Of a DNA stretch of 40,088 bases, positions 1 through 8,165 are shown in pieces (the stretch's first letter is position 1; every line of letters begins with the position of its first letter). Source of the stretch: Defluviitaleaceae bacterium (lineage in GTDB: Bacteria; Bacillota; Clostridia; Lachnospirales; WQUN01); the NCBI GenBank assembly GCA_009787785.1, contig WQSR01000020.1, positions 1 to 40,088 on the forward strand, written 5' to 3'. A model generated the notes under the pieces. It was not told the DNA's origin. It did no database searches and saw only the letters and a program-made list of their open reading frames with translations. Position numbers and translations under genes: made by a program.

Positions 1-1
1 T

Positions 2-415
2 ATGGCGGGCAGTCTGGCCACCCGCCGCATAGAAGAGGAGCGGGTGCTGGCCCTCATCGCCCAGGCCACGGACATCCACGATTTACTGGTCTTGGAAAGC
101 CGCCTGACCCAGACGCGCCACGCCATTGCCTCCTACCTTTCCCAGCTTAACCACATGGCCGGGCAAATCACCTACTCCACCATTACCGTTGTCCTCACCT
201 GCACCGCCATGCCCGCCCCCGCCATCGTCCCCACTATGGGGGAACGCATCGGCGGTGCCTTCGGCGAATCGGTGGACGCCACGGTACGGGCGGCGCAAAG
301 CCTCGTGGTTTTCCTTGCCGGCGCGGTGCTACCCTTGGGGTTGCTGGGCTTGCTGGGGTTTGTAGGGTTCAGGCTGGTGCGCCTTGTGCGCAGAAAAGTG
401 AAAAGTCCGGTGTGA
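2..415 (+). CDS. DUF4349 protein, C-terminal part (5' end outside window)
   Basis: The reading frame is open from the window edge, so the ATG at base 2 is probably internal. The visible 137 residues match the C-terminal part of DUF4349 proteins. An amphipathic helical stretch with the family pattern LLVLESRL...TRHAIASYLSQL...ITYSTITV comes first (about residues 20-65). A transmembrane helix follows (about 100-128, rich in Leu/Val/Gly), and the protein ends in a basic tail (RLVRRKVKS). Family members are membrane-anchored and face outward with a coiled coil; their role is not established. It converges tail-to-tail with the nucleoside permease gene, 7 bases apart, with no visible terminator between them. 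Confidence 0.75.
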   Translation: MAGSLATRRIEEERVLALIAQATDIHDLLVLESRLTQTRHAIASYLSQLNHMAGQITYSTITVVLTCTAMPAPAIVPTMGERIGGAFGESVDATVRAAQSLVVFLAGAVLPLGLLGLLGFVGFRLVRLVRRKVKSPV

Positions 416-422
416 TGTAGCC

Positions 423-1403
423 TCACCTGTCCTCCCGGAAGTAATTCAAACCAAGATGGGCAGGGGCGGCGTGTTCCTTTGTGGGGCGGATGCTGGTGAC
501 GATGAGGACGAAAATGGTGGCGATATAGGGCAAGGTGTCATAGATTTGCATGGGGATGCCCAAGGGCAGGTAGAAGCGGGTAATGGTGAGCGCGCCGAAG
601 AGTAGCGAGCCTACCACGGCGCGGGCGGGGCTCCAGGTGGCGAATATGACCAAGGCCACGGATATCCAGCCGAAGCCCTGTACGGCATTGTGCACCCAGA
701 TGCCCGAGGTTGTAACCATAATAATATACATGCCGCCGATGCCGCATATGCCGCCACCGATACAGGTTGCGGCATATTTATATTTGGCCACGGGGATACT
801 GGCCGCGTCGGCGGCGGCGGGGTTTTCGCCCACGGCGCGGAGGTTGAGCCCGGCGCGGGTGAATTTGAGGAAAACGGCGAGGAAAATGGCGATAAGGATA
901 CCCAGATACACCAGCACATTGTAGCTAAAGAGCAACGGCCCTAGGACGGGGATGTCGGATAAAAGGGGGAGCTGTATTTGCGCAAAGCCCTGTCTGGCCC
1001 GGGCACTGATGGTCAAAAAGCCCACCTCGGAGCGGCGGCCCACAAATTCCCCCAGGAAGTTCCCCGCGCCGATGCCGAACATGGTGAGGGCCAGTCCGGT
1101 TACGTTTTGCTGGGTACGGAGGGTGACAACCAGCACGCTGTAAATAAACGCGCCCAAGGCCCCGGCCAAAAAGGAAAAGGCCACAGCCACCGGCACGGCC
1201 AGCCCCGGTGCGAGATGCATGGCGAGCCCCGCCTCCAGCAGGAAAACGGAGGCCAGCCCGCTGAAGGCACCCATGAACATCATGCCCTCCACGCCCAGGT
1301 TCAGATTACCGGATTTCTCCGTCAGGATTTCACCCAGCGTGCCGAAGAGGAGGGGCGTCCCGGCCAGCACCGCCGCGTTGAAGAAGTTGATAAAGGTGTC
1401 CAT
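423..1403 (-). CDS. Nucleoside ABC transporter permease, NupQ/YufQ-like
   Basis: A polytopic membrane protein of 326 residues in the BPD_transp_2 (branched-chain/sugar/nucleoside) permease family. The N-terminal motif GTLGEILTEKSGNLNLGVEG is typical of the second permease of BMP-type nucleoside transporters. About eight to nine hydrophobic segments can be seen. It would form the membrane channel with the permease encoded just upstream, powered by the ATPase at 2461-3987 and fed by the lipoprotein at 3991-5103. Its ATG overlaps the stop codon of the preceding permease by one base (TGATG), so the two are translationally coupled. Last gene of a four-gene minus-strand operon. Substrate (purine or pyrimidine nucleosides) is inferred from family and from the neighbouring UraA-like permease. 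Confidence 0.88.
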   Translation of the reverse strand: MDTFINFFNAAVLAGTPLLFGTLGEILTEKSGNLNLGVEGMMFMGAFSGLASVFLLEAGLAMHLAPGLAVPVAVAFSFLAGALGAFIYSVLVVTLRTQQNVTGLALTMFGIGAGNFLGEFVGRRSEVGFLTISARARQGFAQIQLPLLSDIPVLGPLLFSYNVLVYLGILIAIFLAVFLKFTRAGLNLRAVGENPAAADAASIPVAKYKYAATCIGGGICGIGGMYIIMVTTSGIWVHNAVQGFGWISVALVIFATWSPARAVVGSLLFGALTITRFYLPLGIPMQIYDTLPYIATIFVLIVTSIRPTKEHAAPAHLGLNYFREDR

Positions 1404-2464
1404 CAGGCCGCCTCCTTTGGATTACTGCGTATCACCCGGTACTGCACGAAAAATTCGCAAGCCAGCATGGCGAAGAGTACGATGCCGATAAGGACGCTGG
1501 CAATGGTGGCCGGAATGGAAAACACGGTTTGGATGCGTACCGAGCCCCGTTCCAGGATGGCGATAAAGGCCGCCACGGGCACCATAAGCAAGGGGTTGAG
1601 CCGGGCCAGCCACGCCACGATAATGGCGGTGAAGCCCACGCCCCCGGCGGTGGTTTCATTCAGGGTAAAGTCCGCGCCGCTGACCTGCCAAAAGCCCGCA
1701 AGCCCGGCTATGGCCCCGGAGAGGAGCATGGTACGCATGATGATTTTCTTCACGTGCATCCCGGCATAGCGGGCGGTGTTCTCGCTTTCCCCCACCACGG
1801 AAAGCTGGTAGCCCTGCTTGCTTTTGGCCAGGTAGAGATAGACCAGCACGGTGAGCACCAGCACCATAATCCAGCCGATATGTATGCCAAAGACCTGGGG
1901 CAGACGGGCGGCGGCGGGGAACATGTCGATGATGGGATGCATCTCCCCCTCCCTGCGCCAGGCGGGGACGCTTTGTAAATAGATAACCGCGCCCAAGGCC
2001 ACATAGTTGAGCATCAAGGTGAACAAAGTCTCATTGGTGTTCCATTTTGCCCGGAAAAAGGCGGGTATCAGCCCCCACAGCCCCCCGGCCAAAGCGGCGG
2101 CCAGCCCCATGGCAATGAGCAGTACCGGCCGGGGCCAATCGGTAAACAAAGCGAAATAGGTGGCGGCAATACCCCCGATGAGAATCTGCCCCTCGGCACC
2201 GATGTTCCAGAAACGCATCTTGAAGGCCAGCCCCACGGCCAAGGCCGCGCCCAGCAGGGGTACGGCAATCCGCACGGTTTGGTTGAAGCCGATACGCCCG
2301 CCAAAGGCGGCGTTTATCATTTCTAAGTAGACCGACAGGGGATTTTCCCCCAAGGCCAAAATAATCACGGCACCGATGAACAGCGCGGCCAGCAACCCCC
2401 CGGCACGGATACACCACGCCTGTGAGGCGGGGACGCTCTTGCGCCTTGCGATACGGAGCTTCAT
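1403..2464 (-). CDS. Nucleoside ABC transporter permease, NupP/YufP-like
   Basis: Permease of 353 residues in the BPD_transp_2 family and partner of the 423-1403 permease. Residues about 20-45 form the first membrane helix. The segment GLAFKMRFWNIGAEGQILIG (about residues 80-100) is the family signature of the first permease of BMP-type transporters. Several further hydrophobic helices follow, and the protein ends in a short basic tail. The start codon overlaps the stop of the ATPase gene by four bases (ATGA), the usual coupling in such operons. Function is by family: translocation of nucleosides across the cytoplasmic membrane. No truncation or unusual codon use is seen. Confidence 0.88.
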   Translation of the reverse strand: MKLRIARRKSVPASQAWCIRAGGLLAALFIGAVIILALGENPLSVYLEMINAAFGGRIGFNQTVRIAVPLLGAALAVGLAFKMRFWNIGAEGQILIGGIAATYFALFTDWPRPVLLIAMGLAAALAGGLWGLIPAFFRAKWNTNETLFTLMLNYVALGAVIYLQSVPAWRREGEMHPIIDMFPAAARLPQVFGIHIGWIMVLVLTVLVYLYLAKSKQGYQLSVVGESENTARYAGMHVKKIIMRTMLLSGAIAGLAGFWQVSGADFTLNETTAGGVGFTAIIVAWLARLNPLLMVPVAAFIAILERGSVRIQTVFSIPATIASVLIGIVLFAMLACEFFVQYRVIRSNPKEAA

Positions 2465-3987
2465 GGGTTCGCGCCTTCCTGGGCCATGAGCAGCCCCACT
2501 TCTTCCTTGGTGGCCTGTGCCGCGTCCACGATGCCGCTAACCTGGCCGCCGCACAGCACCATAAGCCGGTCGGAAATTTCCAAAAGCACGTCCAAATCCT
2601 CCCCGATAAACAGCACCGCCACGCCCTTCTTCTTCTCCTCGTTAAGCAAATCGTAGATGGTGTGGGCAGAGTGAATGTCCAAGCCCCGGGCGGGATAGGC
2701 CACGATGAGTACCCTGGGCACGGAGGCGATTTCGCGCCCCAGCAGTACCTTTTGCACATTGCCCCCGGAGAGGCGGCGCACAATGGTGCTCACGCCGGGG
2801 GTGGTGATTTTCAGCCGGTCGATGAGCCGCTGTGCTAAATTGCGGGAATACTTCCGGTCGGCGAAGGGCCCCCGGTTGCGCTTATAATGGCGGAGCAACA
2901 CATTGTCCGTCATGTCCATCCCCGCCACCAGCCCCATGCCCAGCCTGTCCTCGGGGACGAAGGCCAGGGAAATGCCCAAGGCGTTGATTTCCTGGGGGGA
3001 TTTGCCCAGAATGGATATCCCCTCCGATGCCGTGTTCGGGAAATAAGCCACCCTTCCCCCCTCTGCCTTGCATAGCCCGGCCAAGGCTTCGCACAGCTCC
3101 TTCTGGCCGCTTCCCGCCACCCCGGCCACGCCCAAAATTTCCCCGGAGTGCAGTATGAAATTCGTATCGGCCAGGGCCGTGACCCCATCTGAAGTCTTCA
3201 CCCGCAAATGGCTGACCTCCAGCCGCCTCTCCTTACGCGCCACAAAGGGCCGGTCAATGCGCAAATTCGCCGCCCGGCCCACCATCATTTCCGTAAGGAT
3301 ATGCTTGTCCGCCTCCGCCGTGGCTATGGTGCCGGCGGTGCGGCCCTTGCGCAGTACATGTACCCGGTCGGATACCGCCAGTACCTCCTGGAGTTTGTGG
3401 GTAATCATCACCACGGCCTTGCCGTCGGCCTTCATATTGCGCAAGGTGGCGAAAAGCCGCTCCGCTTCCAGGGGGGTCAGCACCGCCGTAGGCTCGTCCA
3501 AAATCAGTATCGTGGCCCCCCGGTACAATACCTTGACGATTTCCACGGTCTGCTTCTCGCTGACGGACATATTATATATTTTCTTGTCCGGGTCCAAAGT
3601 AAAACCGTAGCGTTTGCTTATTTCTGCGATTTGCCGCGCCGATTGCTTCCGGTCTAAAAAGGCCCCGCCGGGCAAGCCCAGCAAGATATTCTCCGTGGCG
3701 GTGAGTACATCCACCAGCTTAAAATGCTGGTGCACCATGCCTATGCCCAGCGCGAAGGCATCCTTGGGGGAGCGGATATCCGCCTTTTTCCCGTTGACTT
3801 CTATGTAACCGCCGTCCGGGAAGTAAATCCCGGACAGCATATTCATGAGCGTTGTCTTGCCGCTGCCGTTTTCCCCCATCAGGGCCAGCACCTCGCCGGG
3901 ATGCAAGGTGAAATCCACCCCCTCCACGGCTACAACCCGGTCGAAGGTCTTCGTAAGGTTGCGGATGGCAACGGCGGTATTTTCCAT
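2461..3987 (-). CDS. Nucleoside ABC transporter ATP-binding protein, NupO/YufO-like (two ABC domains)
   Basis: 508 residues with two tandem ABC domains, as in sugar/nucleoside ATPases. The first has a canonical Walker A (GENGSGKTT, about residues 39-47), a signature-like NMSVSEKQTVEIVK and Walker B (ATILILDEPTAVLTP). The second (from about 255) has a degenerate Walker A region (GVAGSGQKELCE), a good signature (RRLSGGNVQKVLLGREI) and a degenerate Walker B (RVLIVAYPARGLD). This asymmetry is normal for the family. It energises the two permeases downstream. Its start lies 3 bases after the bmpA-like stop, so all four genes are one transcription unit. The ATG at 3987 gives a normal N-terminus (MENTAVAIRNLTKTF). 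Confidence 0.92.
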   Translation of the reverse strand: MENTAVAIRNLTKTFDRVVAVEGVDFTLHPGEVLALMGENGSGKTTLMNMLSGIYFPDGGYIEVNGKKADIRSPKDAFALGIGMVHQHFKLVDVLTATENILLGLPGGAFLDRKQSARQIAEISKRYGFTLDPDKKIYNMSVSEKQTVEIVKVLYRGATILILDEPTAVLTPLEAERLFATLRNMKADGKAVVMITHKLQEVLAVSDRVHVLRKGRTAGTIATAEADKHILTEMMVGRAANLRIDRPFVARKERRLEVSHLRVKTSDGVTALADTNFILHSGEILGVAGVAGSGQKELCEALAGLCKAEGGRVAYFPNTASEGISILGKSPQEINALGISLAFVPEDRLGMGLVAGMDMTDNVLLRHYKRNRGPFADRKYSRNLAQRLIDRLKITTPGVSTIVRRLSGGNVQKVLLGREIASVPRVLIVAYPARGLDIHSAHTIYDLLNEEKKKGVAVLFIGEDLDVLLEISDRLMVLCGGQVSGIVDAAQATKEEVGLLMAQEGANP

Positions 3988-3990
3988 GGT

Positions 3991-5103
3991 CTAGCGTTCG
4001 GTGATGCCTTCGATGATGAAATTCCAGGAGGGCGCGGACAAAGGCTCAATCCATTCCACCCCGGGGGCCAGCAGCTGTGTGCCGTCCGCGCCATACAGCG
4101 GCCCGGTGAAGATATTCCAGCCGGCGCGCAAGCGGGCTTCCGCCGCGGCAATGGCCTCTGCCGTACCGGGCGCGATGGTGCTGGGGTTCAAATCCGAGAG
4201 GACTACCATGCCCTCGTTCAGGCCGTACAATACGTCGGTGCGTACATTGCCGCCCTCCACGAAGGTGCGCACGGCATAAATCAGGTACACCTCCCAGGCG
4301 AACATGGGAGCCAGCAGGAAGGCGTCCGGTGCTTCGATGGACATGTCGTTGTTATAGCCCACACTCCATACGCCGTTGGCCTGGGCCACGGTTTGGGTGG
4401 TGGGGGAGTCGGCGTGCTGACCCAGCACATCCGCGCCCAGGTCAATGAGGGCCTGGGCCAGCTGGCCCTCCACGGTGGGATTATTCCAGGCGTTGAGATA
4501 CATAACATACATTTGTACTTCGGGGTTGACGGAGCGCGCGCCCAGGAAGAAGGCGGTATAGCCCGTAATTACCTCGGGGTTGGGCCACGCGGCTACGAAG
4601 CCCAATCTATTGGTTTCAGTCCGCAGACCCGCGGCGATGCCGGAAAGGAAGCGTGCCTGGGACATATTGCCGAAATAGTTGTGGAAGTTGGGGAGGTTGG
4701 CCTCCACGGCCAGGTTCCCCGTAGCATGGAAGAAATGCACATCCGGGAATTGCTGGGCGGCCTCGTGCATAAAGGGCCCATGGCCGAAGCTGGTGGCGAA
4801 AATCATGTTCGCCCCCCATTCAATGGCCTCTTCGATGGAGGTTGTCACCGCCGCACCGGGGGCGATATTCCAGAAATTAAGTACCTGCCCTTCGGAGATG
4901 CCCAGGGCGTTCATCATGGCCACCGTACCCGCGTGCTGGCGGTAGGTATAGCCCCTGTCGTTGGTATCACCGACATGAATAAAGGCCAGACGGACATTCT
5001 CCAATGTCAGGTCTGGCCCTGTGGTGTCGCCATTTTGGCCGCAGGCAGTAAAAAACAGCATTACCGCCAAAAGCAGCCCTGTGGAAAAGAAAAGCTTGTG
5101 CAT
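3991..5103 (-). CDS. BMP family nucleoside-binding lipoprotein
   Basis: Substrate-binding lipoprotein of the BMP/Med family, 370 residues from the chosen start. The ATG at 5103 is preferred over upstream in-frame starts because it follows a GAGGTGG ribosome site and begins a lipoprotein signal peptide ending in the lipobox FFTACGQ. The mature part shows the family core: VRLAFIHVGDTNDRGYTYRQ near the start, then EAIEWGANMIFATSFGHG, then an ADVLGQHADSPTT segment that normally contacts ligand. It would capture nucleosides outside the membrane and deliver them to the permeases encoded downstream. First gene of the operon. A GC-rich stem-loop lies about 25 bases upstream of its start. Confidence 0.9.
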   Translation of the reverse strand: MHKLFFSTGLLLAVMLFFTACGQNGDTTGPDLTLENVRLAFIHVGDTNDRGYTYRQHAGTVAMMNALGISEGQVLNFWNIAPGAAVTTSIEEAIEWGANMIFATSFGHGPFMHEAAQQFPDVHFFHATGNLAVEANLPNFHNYFGNMSQARFLSGIAAGLRTETNRLGFVAAWPNPEVITGYTAFFLGARSVNPEVQMYVMYLNAWNNPTVEGQLAQALIDLGADVLGQHADSPTTQTVAQANGVWSVGYNNDMSIEAPDAFLLAPMFAWEVYLIYAVRTFVEGGNVRTDVLYGLNEGMVVLSDLNPSTIAPGTAEAIAAAEARLRAGWNIFTGPLYGADGTQLLAPGVEWIEPLSAPSWNFIIEGITER

Positions 5104-5129
5104 TCTAACCACCTCATATAATTTTTTTG

Positions 5130-5146
5130 GGCGAGGTCGTCTCGCC
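5130..5146 (-). promoter_or_regulatory. Stem-loop in the 5' leader of the BMP operon
   Basis: A perfect 6-bp stem (GGCGAG/CTCGCC) with a 5-base loop lies just upstream of the bmpA-like ribosome site on the minus strand. On that strand it is followed by an A-run and not a T-run, so it is not a terminator. It could affect mRNA stability or ribosome access. No known nucleobase riboswitch consensus was found around it. Confidence 0.35.
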
Positions 5147-5365
5147 TGTTGGGGAAAGTATAGGCGTATATTTACAGATATGCTATTGACATTATTTCCA
5201 GATTTTTTGTCCTTGGCTTTGATTGTCCTTGGTAAATATTTAATAACGCTGTCACATTGTGTCGAAATGGAATTAGCTATTCCTCCAAAGTTGAAAATAT
5301 ACCCTTGTCTACCCCCGCAGGTTGTGATACATTTCCACCGTTTGAGCCAAAAACTAGGAGGCACC

Positions 5366-5431
5366 ATGACACCCTTGCCCCGAGGCGGGTACCTACCCGC
5401 GAAACGAGAACGAATAACCCAAATAAAATAA
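5366..5431 (+). CDS. Putative 21-residue leader peptide upstream of the uracil-type permease
   Basis: A short ORF starts with ATG 4 bases after a perfect AGGAGG (5356-5361). It encodes 21 residues beginning MTPLPRGGYLP and ending KRERITQIK. Its TAA stop overlaps the first base of the 5' arm of a strong intrinsic terminator (5430-5475), which precedes the permease gene. Inside the ORF is a perfect 6-bp hairpin at 5385-5400 (GCGGGT/ACCCGC, loop ACCT). A ribosome at the stop codon would cover the terminator's 5' arm, so translation of this ORF could control read-through. The ORF could be fortuitous and the region an uncharacterised aptamer. No PyrR loop, purine or PRPP riboswitch consensus is evident. 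Confidence 0.5.
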   Translation: MTPLPRGGYLPAKRERITQIK

Positions 5432-5475
5432 GCCGGTTGATTGTCATTTAAATGACGTTTCAACCGGTTTTTTTT
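5430..5475 (+). terminator. Attenuator-like Rho-independent terminator before the permease gene
   Basis: A long hairpin: an outer stem of about 11 bp (AAGCCGGTTGA with TCAACCGGTTT, one G-T wobble), an inner self-complementary GTCATTTAAATGAC, and an eight-base T-run at 5468-5475. It lies 55 bases before the permease start and directly after the leader ORF, so it would terminate the permease transcript unless disrupted. Confidence 0.85.
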
Positions 5476-5529
5476 ATAGGCAGAAGGAACGGCAAAAACA
5501 GGGGCATGACCCCAACAAGGAGGCTTCAT

Positions 5530-6888
5530 ATGAAAGATGCATTTTCACGCTGGTGGGACGCAACCAGCGTAGCGCAGACGGCCCACCGGGGAGAGAACGC
5601 GTTCTCGCTGATTATCAAGGGCTTGCAATCCATGCTAGTCATGTTCGGCGCGACGATAATCGTACCCTTGACTTTGGGCATGAGCCCCCAAATCACCCTC
5701 TTTGGCATGGGTATCGGCACCTGGATTTTCCTGCTGCTTACCAAGGGTAAATCGCCCCTAACCATGGGCTCCAGCTTCGCCTTCATGATAGGCGTGCTGG
5801 GGGTAATCGACCCGGTGGCGGGGCCCCTCTCCCACATCTATTCCCACGACGAACGCTTGCAATACGCCTTGGGTGGCATTATCGCCGCGGGGGCTGTGTA
5901 TCTCATCTTCTCGCTAATCGTAAAGCTGATTGGCGCTGATAAATTTATGCGGATTCTCCCCCACGCGGTGACGGGGCCCACCGTTGTACTTATCGGCGTA
6001 ACCTTGGCACCCCACGCCGTCAATCAATTCGCCACCAGCTGGATTCTGGGGCCCTTGACCTTGCTGATAATCATTGTGGTCATGGTTTTTGGCAAAGGTA
6101 AAATAAAAGCCTTCCCCATTTTAATTGGCCTCGCCGGGGCGTACCTGGTGGCGGTGCTTATGTCGGTAGCCAGCACTGAAGGGGGCGCGTATTACGGCCT
6201 TGTAAATTTCGCCCCCATACGTGAGGCGGATATCCTTGGCTTGCCGCCCTTTATCCCCCCCCGCTTTGCCCTTGCCCCCATGCTCATGCTGGCCCCCTTC
6301 GCCTTGGCCACCGTGGCGGAGAATATCGCCGACCATGTTATTGTCGGGGCGGAAATGAACGAGGATTTACTGCGGGGCAAGCCCGGGCTAAGCCGTACAT
6401 TGTTCGCCGACGGCTTGCAATCCATGCTGGTTGCCGCCTTCGGTACACCCATGAATACAACGTATTCCGAAAATGTGGGCCTGCTCATTATCACCAAGGT
6501 TTTCTCCTCGGTAGTGGTGGCCATTGGCGCGGGCTTTGCCGTTTTGCTGGGTCTTTCCCCAGCCTTCGCCCAGGTTATCCACTCCATTCCCGTTGCCATT
6601 ATTGGCGGCGCGTCCATCATGCTCTATGGCATGATAGCTTCCATAGGAATGCGCAACGTAAAAGAGCATGTGGACTTGAATATCGAAAAGTATCTGATAA
6701 TCATGTCCGTCATGCTCGTTGTGGGTATCGGTATGCGCTTTGGCAACATTATCCGGGTGGAAATTGCCGACTCCGTTGTCCGGCTGGACCGCATGAACCT
6801 ACCCATCGCCATTTTGCTGGGGGTCATCTTAAACGCGGTACTGCCCAATAAATATTACGGCGGAAAAACAGGCTCAACCAACGGCTAG
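5530..6888 (+). CDS. uraA: NCS2 family nucleobase permease, UraA-like (uracil/xanthine:proton symporter)
   Basis: 452 residues with about 12-14 hydrophobic segments. NCS2 features are GLQSMLVMFGATIIVPL near the N-terminus, the helix-8 region ALATVAENIADH (cf. ALVVIAEHVGHL in UraA), and NTTYSENVGLLIITKVFSS, close to the TTYGENIGVMAITRVYS signature of uracil permeases. That favours uracil over xanthine or urate, but substrate is inferred. The start at 5530 follows AAGGAGG at a 6-base spacing, and earlier in-frame starts lie in the terminator. It is preceded by a leader ORF and attenuator and is divergent from the BMP nucleoside transporter, suggesting a pyrimidine/purine salvage locus. Its stop overlaps the selD stop tail-to-tail. 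Confidence 0.88.
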   Translation: MKDAFSRWWDATSVAQTAHRGENAFSLIIKGLQSMLVMFGATIIVPLTLGMSPQITLFGMGIGTWIFLLLTKGKSPLTMGSSFAFMIGVLGVIDPVAGPLSHIYSHDERLQYALGGIIAAGAVYLIFSLIVKLIGADKFMRILPHAVTGPTVVLIGVTLAPHAVNQFATSWILGPLTLLIIIVVMVFGKGKIKAFPILIGLAGAYLVAVLMSVASTEGGAYYGLVNFAPIREADILGLPPFIPPRFALAPMLMLAPFALATVAENIADHVIVGAEMNEDLLRGKPGLSRTLFADGLQSMLVAAFGTPMNTTYSENVGLLIITKVFSSVVVAIGAGFAVLLGLSPAFAQVIHSIPVAIIGGASIMLYGMIASIGMRNVKEHVDLNIEKYLIIMSVMLVVGIGMRFGNIIRVEIADSVVRLDRMNLPIAILLGVILNAVLPNKYYGGKTGSTNG

Positions 6889-7934
6889 GAATCCTTTACT
6901 TCGATGGCATACGCCCCCTGGGGTACCACGCCCCCTACCGCCCAGCCCCCTGCACCGGCTTTTTCCAAGGCCGCCAGCAGGGGGTCTTTTTCCTCTTGGG
7001 GAACGCACAGGAGCAAGCCGCCGGAGGTTTGGGGGTCGTGGAGTATGCCTTCCATAGCGGGGGAGATTTCTTCGGCCAAAAGGATTTTCCCCGCAAGGTA
7101 ATCCGCGTTCCGCTTCGCCCCGCCGGGCACAACACCCCTTTGCGCAAGGGCCAAAACCCCGTCAAAAATGGGCATCGCGGCGGGGTGAATCATCAGGGAG
7201 CACTGGCTGGCCACCGCCATTTCGCACGCATGACCCAAAAAGCCAAAGCCCGTAATGTCGGTACAGGCGTGGACGGTGAAGGGGACGGCCGCGTCCCGGG
7301 CGTATTTGTTCAAGGTGGCCATCGCGGCGATGGCGGGGGCGAAGGCGGCTTGGGTAATCTTATCCTGCTTCGCCGCCGTAGCCAGAATGCCGTTGCCCAA
7401 GGGCTTGGTCAGAATCAACGCGTCCCCCGGCTTTGCCCCCGCGTTGGACCACACCCGCACCGGGTCGGCAAAGGCACTCACGCACAGGCCATATTTCGGC
7501 TCCGCGTCCTCCACACTGTGCCCCCCGGCGATGATAGCCCCCGCTTCCCGTACCTTTTCCGCGCCCCCCGCCAAAATCGCCGCCACCTCCCCCGCCGTCA
7601 GGCAACCGGGCACGCACAAAATATTCAACGCCAGCGCGGGCGCGGCACCCATGGCGTAAATGTCCGACAACGCATTGGCCGCCGCAATCTGCCCGTAGGC
7701 AAAGGGGTCATCCACGATAGGCGGGAAAAAATCCAGGGTTTGTATCATGGCTAAATCCGGCCCCAGCCGGTACACACAGGCGTCGTCCGAGGTGTCGTAA
7801 CCCACCAGCAACGCAGGGTCGATATGCTTCGGCAGGGATTTGAGCATTTCCGAAAGGGCCCCCGGCCCCAGCTTGGCCGCTCAGCCCGCCTTGGCCGACA
7901 TATGGGAAAGCCGCGGGCGCGTAGGCTCCGCCAT
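6885..7934 (-). CDS. selD: Selenide, water dikinase SelD, itself a selenoprotein (Sec18)
   Basis: Makes selenophosphate from selenide and ATP, the selenium donor for Sec-tRNA. The full reading is 349 residues from ATG 7934, preceded by AAAGGAGG, and needs the in-frame TGA at 7881-7883 to be read as selenocysteine. This gives SAKAGUAAKLGPGAL, the family's active-site motif with Sec in place of Cys. Downstream are the SelD/PurM-like features YDTSDDACVYRL, ANALSDIYAMGA and a glycine-rich GGHSVEDAEPKYG. Stopping at the TGA would remove the active site, so annotation from the internal ATG at 7847 would be wrong. It follows tRNA-Sec and a terminator on the same strand. selA and selB are not in the window. 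Confidence 0.95.
7881..7883 (-). other. In-frame UGA selenocysteine codon of selD
   Basis: Codon 18 of selD is TGA. It sits exactly where SelD proteins have Cys or Sec, between AKAG and AAKLGPG. The mRNA just downstream is GC-rich and can fold (GGGCC/GGCCC around the KLGPGAL codons), as expected for a bacterial SECIS element inside the coding region. The neighbouring tRNA-Sec gene supports decoding as selenocysteine. Confidence 0.93.
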
Positions 7935-7965
7935 AAGACAGTCCTCCTTTTGCATGGTGCATCAT

Positions 7966-8000
7966 AAAAAGGGGCTGTTTCGCTCTCGCAAGACAGCCCC
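7966..8000 (-). terminator. Rho-independent terminator after tRNA-Sec
   Basis: On the minus strand GGGGCTGT pairs with ACAGCCCC around a 14-base loop and is followed by TTTTT. It lies 10 bases after the tRNA-Sec 3' end and 30 bases before selD, so selD would depend on read-through or on its own promoter. The hairpin core is almost identical to one at 34059-34084. Confidence 0.85.
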
Positions 8001-8010
8001 GCCAATATGC

Positions 8011-8107
8011 TGGCGGGAGCATGTAGGAATCGAACCCACCTAAGCGGCTATTCACCGCTTGCAGCGGTTTTGAAGACCGAGGGGCACACCAGCACCCATC
8101 TGCTCCC
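8011..8107 (-). tRNA. selC: tRNA-Sec (anticodon UCA)
   Basis: The 97-base gene includes an encoded CCA end (TGG at 8011-8013 on the plus strand). The 5' end is GGGAGCAG, pairing with the 3' acceptor strand ATGCTCCC (seven pairs plus a G-A at position 8). The T arm is GTGGG-TTCGATT-CCTAC. The long variable arm has a 6-bp stem (AAGCGG/CCGCTT). The anticodon TCA sits in the loop CTTCAAA (plus-strand 8071-8073). The 8+5 acceptor/T-arm layout, long variable arm and UCA anticodon are diagnostic of selenocysteine tRNA. It is placed directly upstream of selD. Confidence 0.95.
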
Positions 8108-8120
8108 GTGGAATGCTGTG

Positions 8121-8149
8121 ATTATAGGGTAGTGCCGGGGAGAAAGCAA
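8121..8149 (-). promoter_or_regulatory. Promoter of tRNA-Sec
   Basis: On the minus strand a -35 TTGCTT and a perfect -10 TATAAT are separated by exactly 17 bases. The -10 ends 13 bases upstream of the tRNA 5' end, a suitable distance for a transcript that starts a few bases before the tRNA. Confidence 0.75.
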
Positions 8150-8165
8150 GGCTCCTATGCAACGG

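Noticed and set aside
3724..5121. Long plus-strand open frame (465 codons) opposite the nucleoside transporter
   Set aside because: It is antisense to genes with clear family motifs; its translation is low-complexity (Gly/His/Arg-rich) as expected of a GC-rich shadow frame and has no ribosome site.
5104..5365. Purine, PRPP or guanidine riboswitch upstream of the nucleobase transporters
   Set aside because: I looked for the purine junction and CTGGTCCGAGAG-type signatures on both strands and found none; only the leader ORF, hairpins and terminator are supported.
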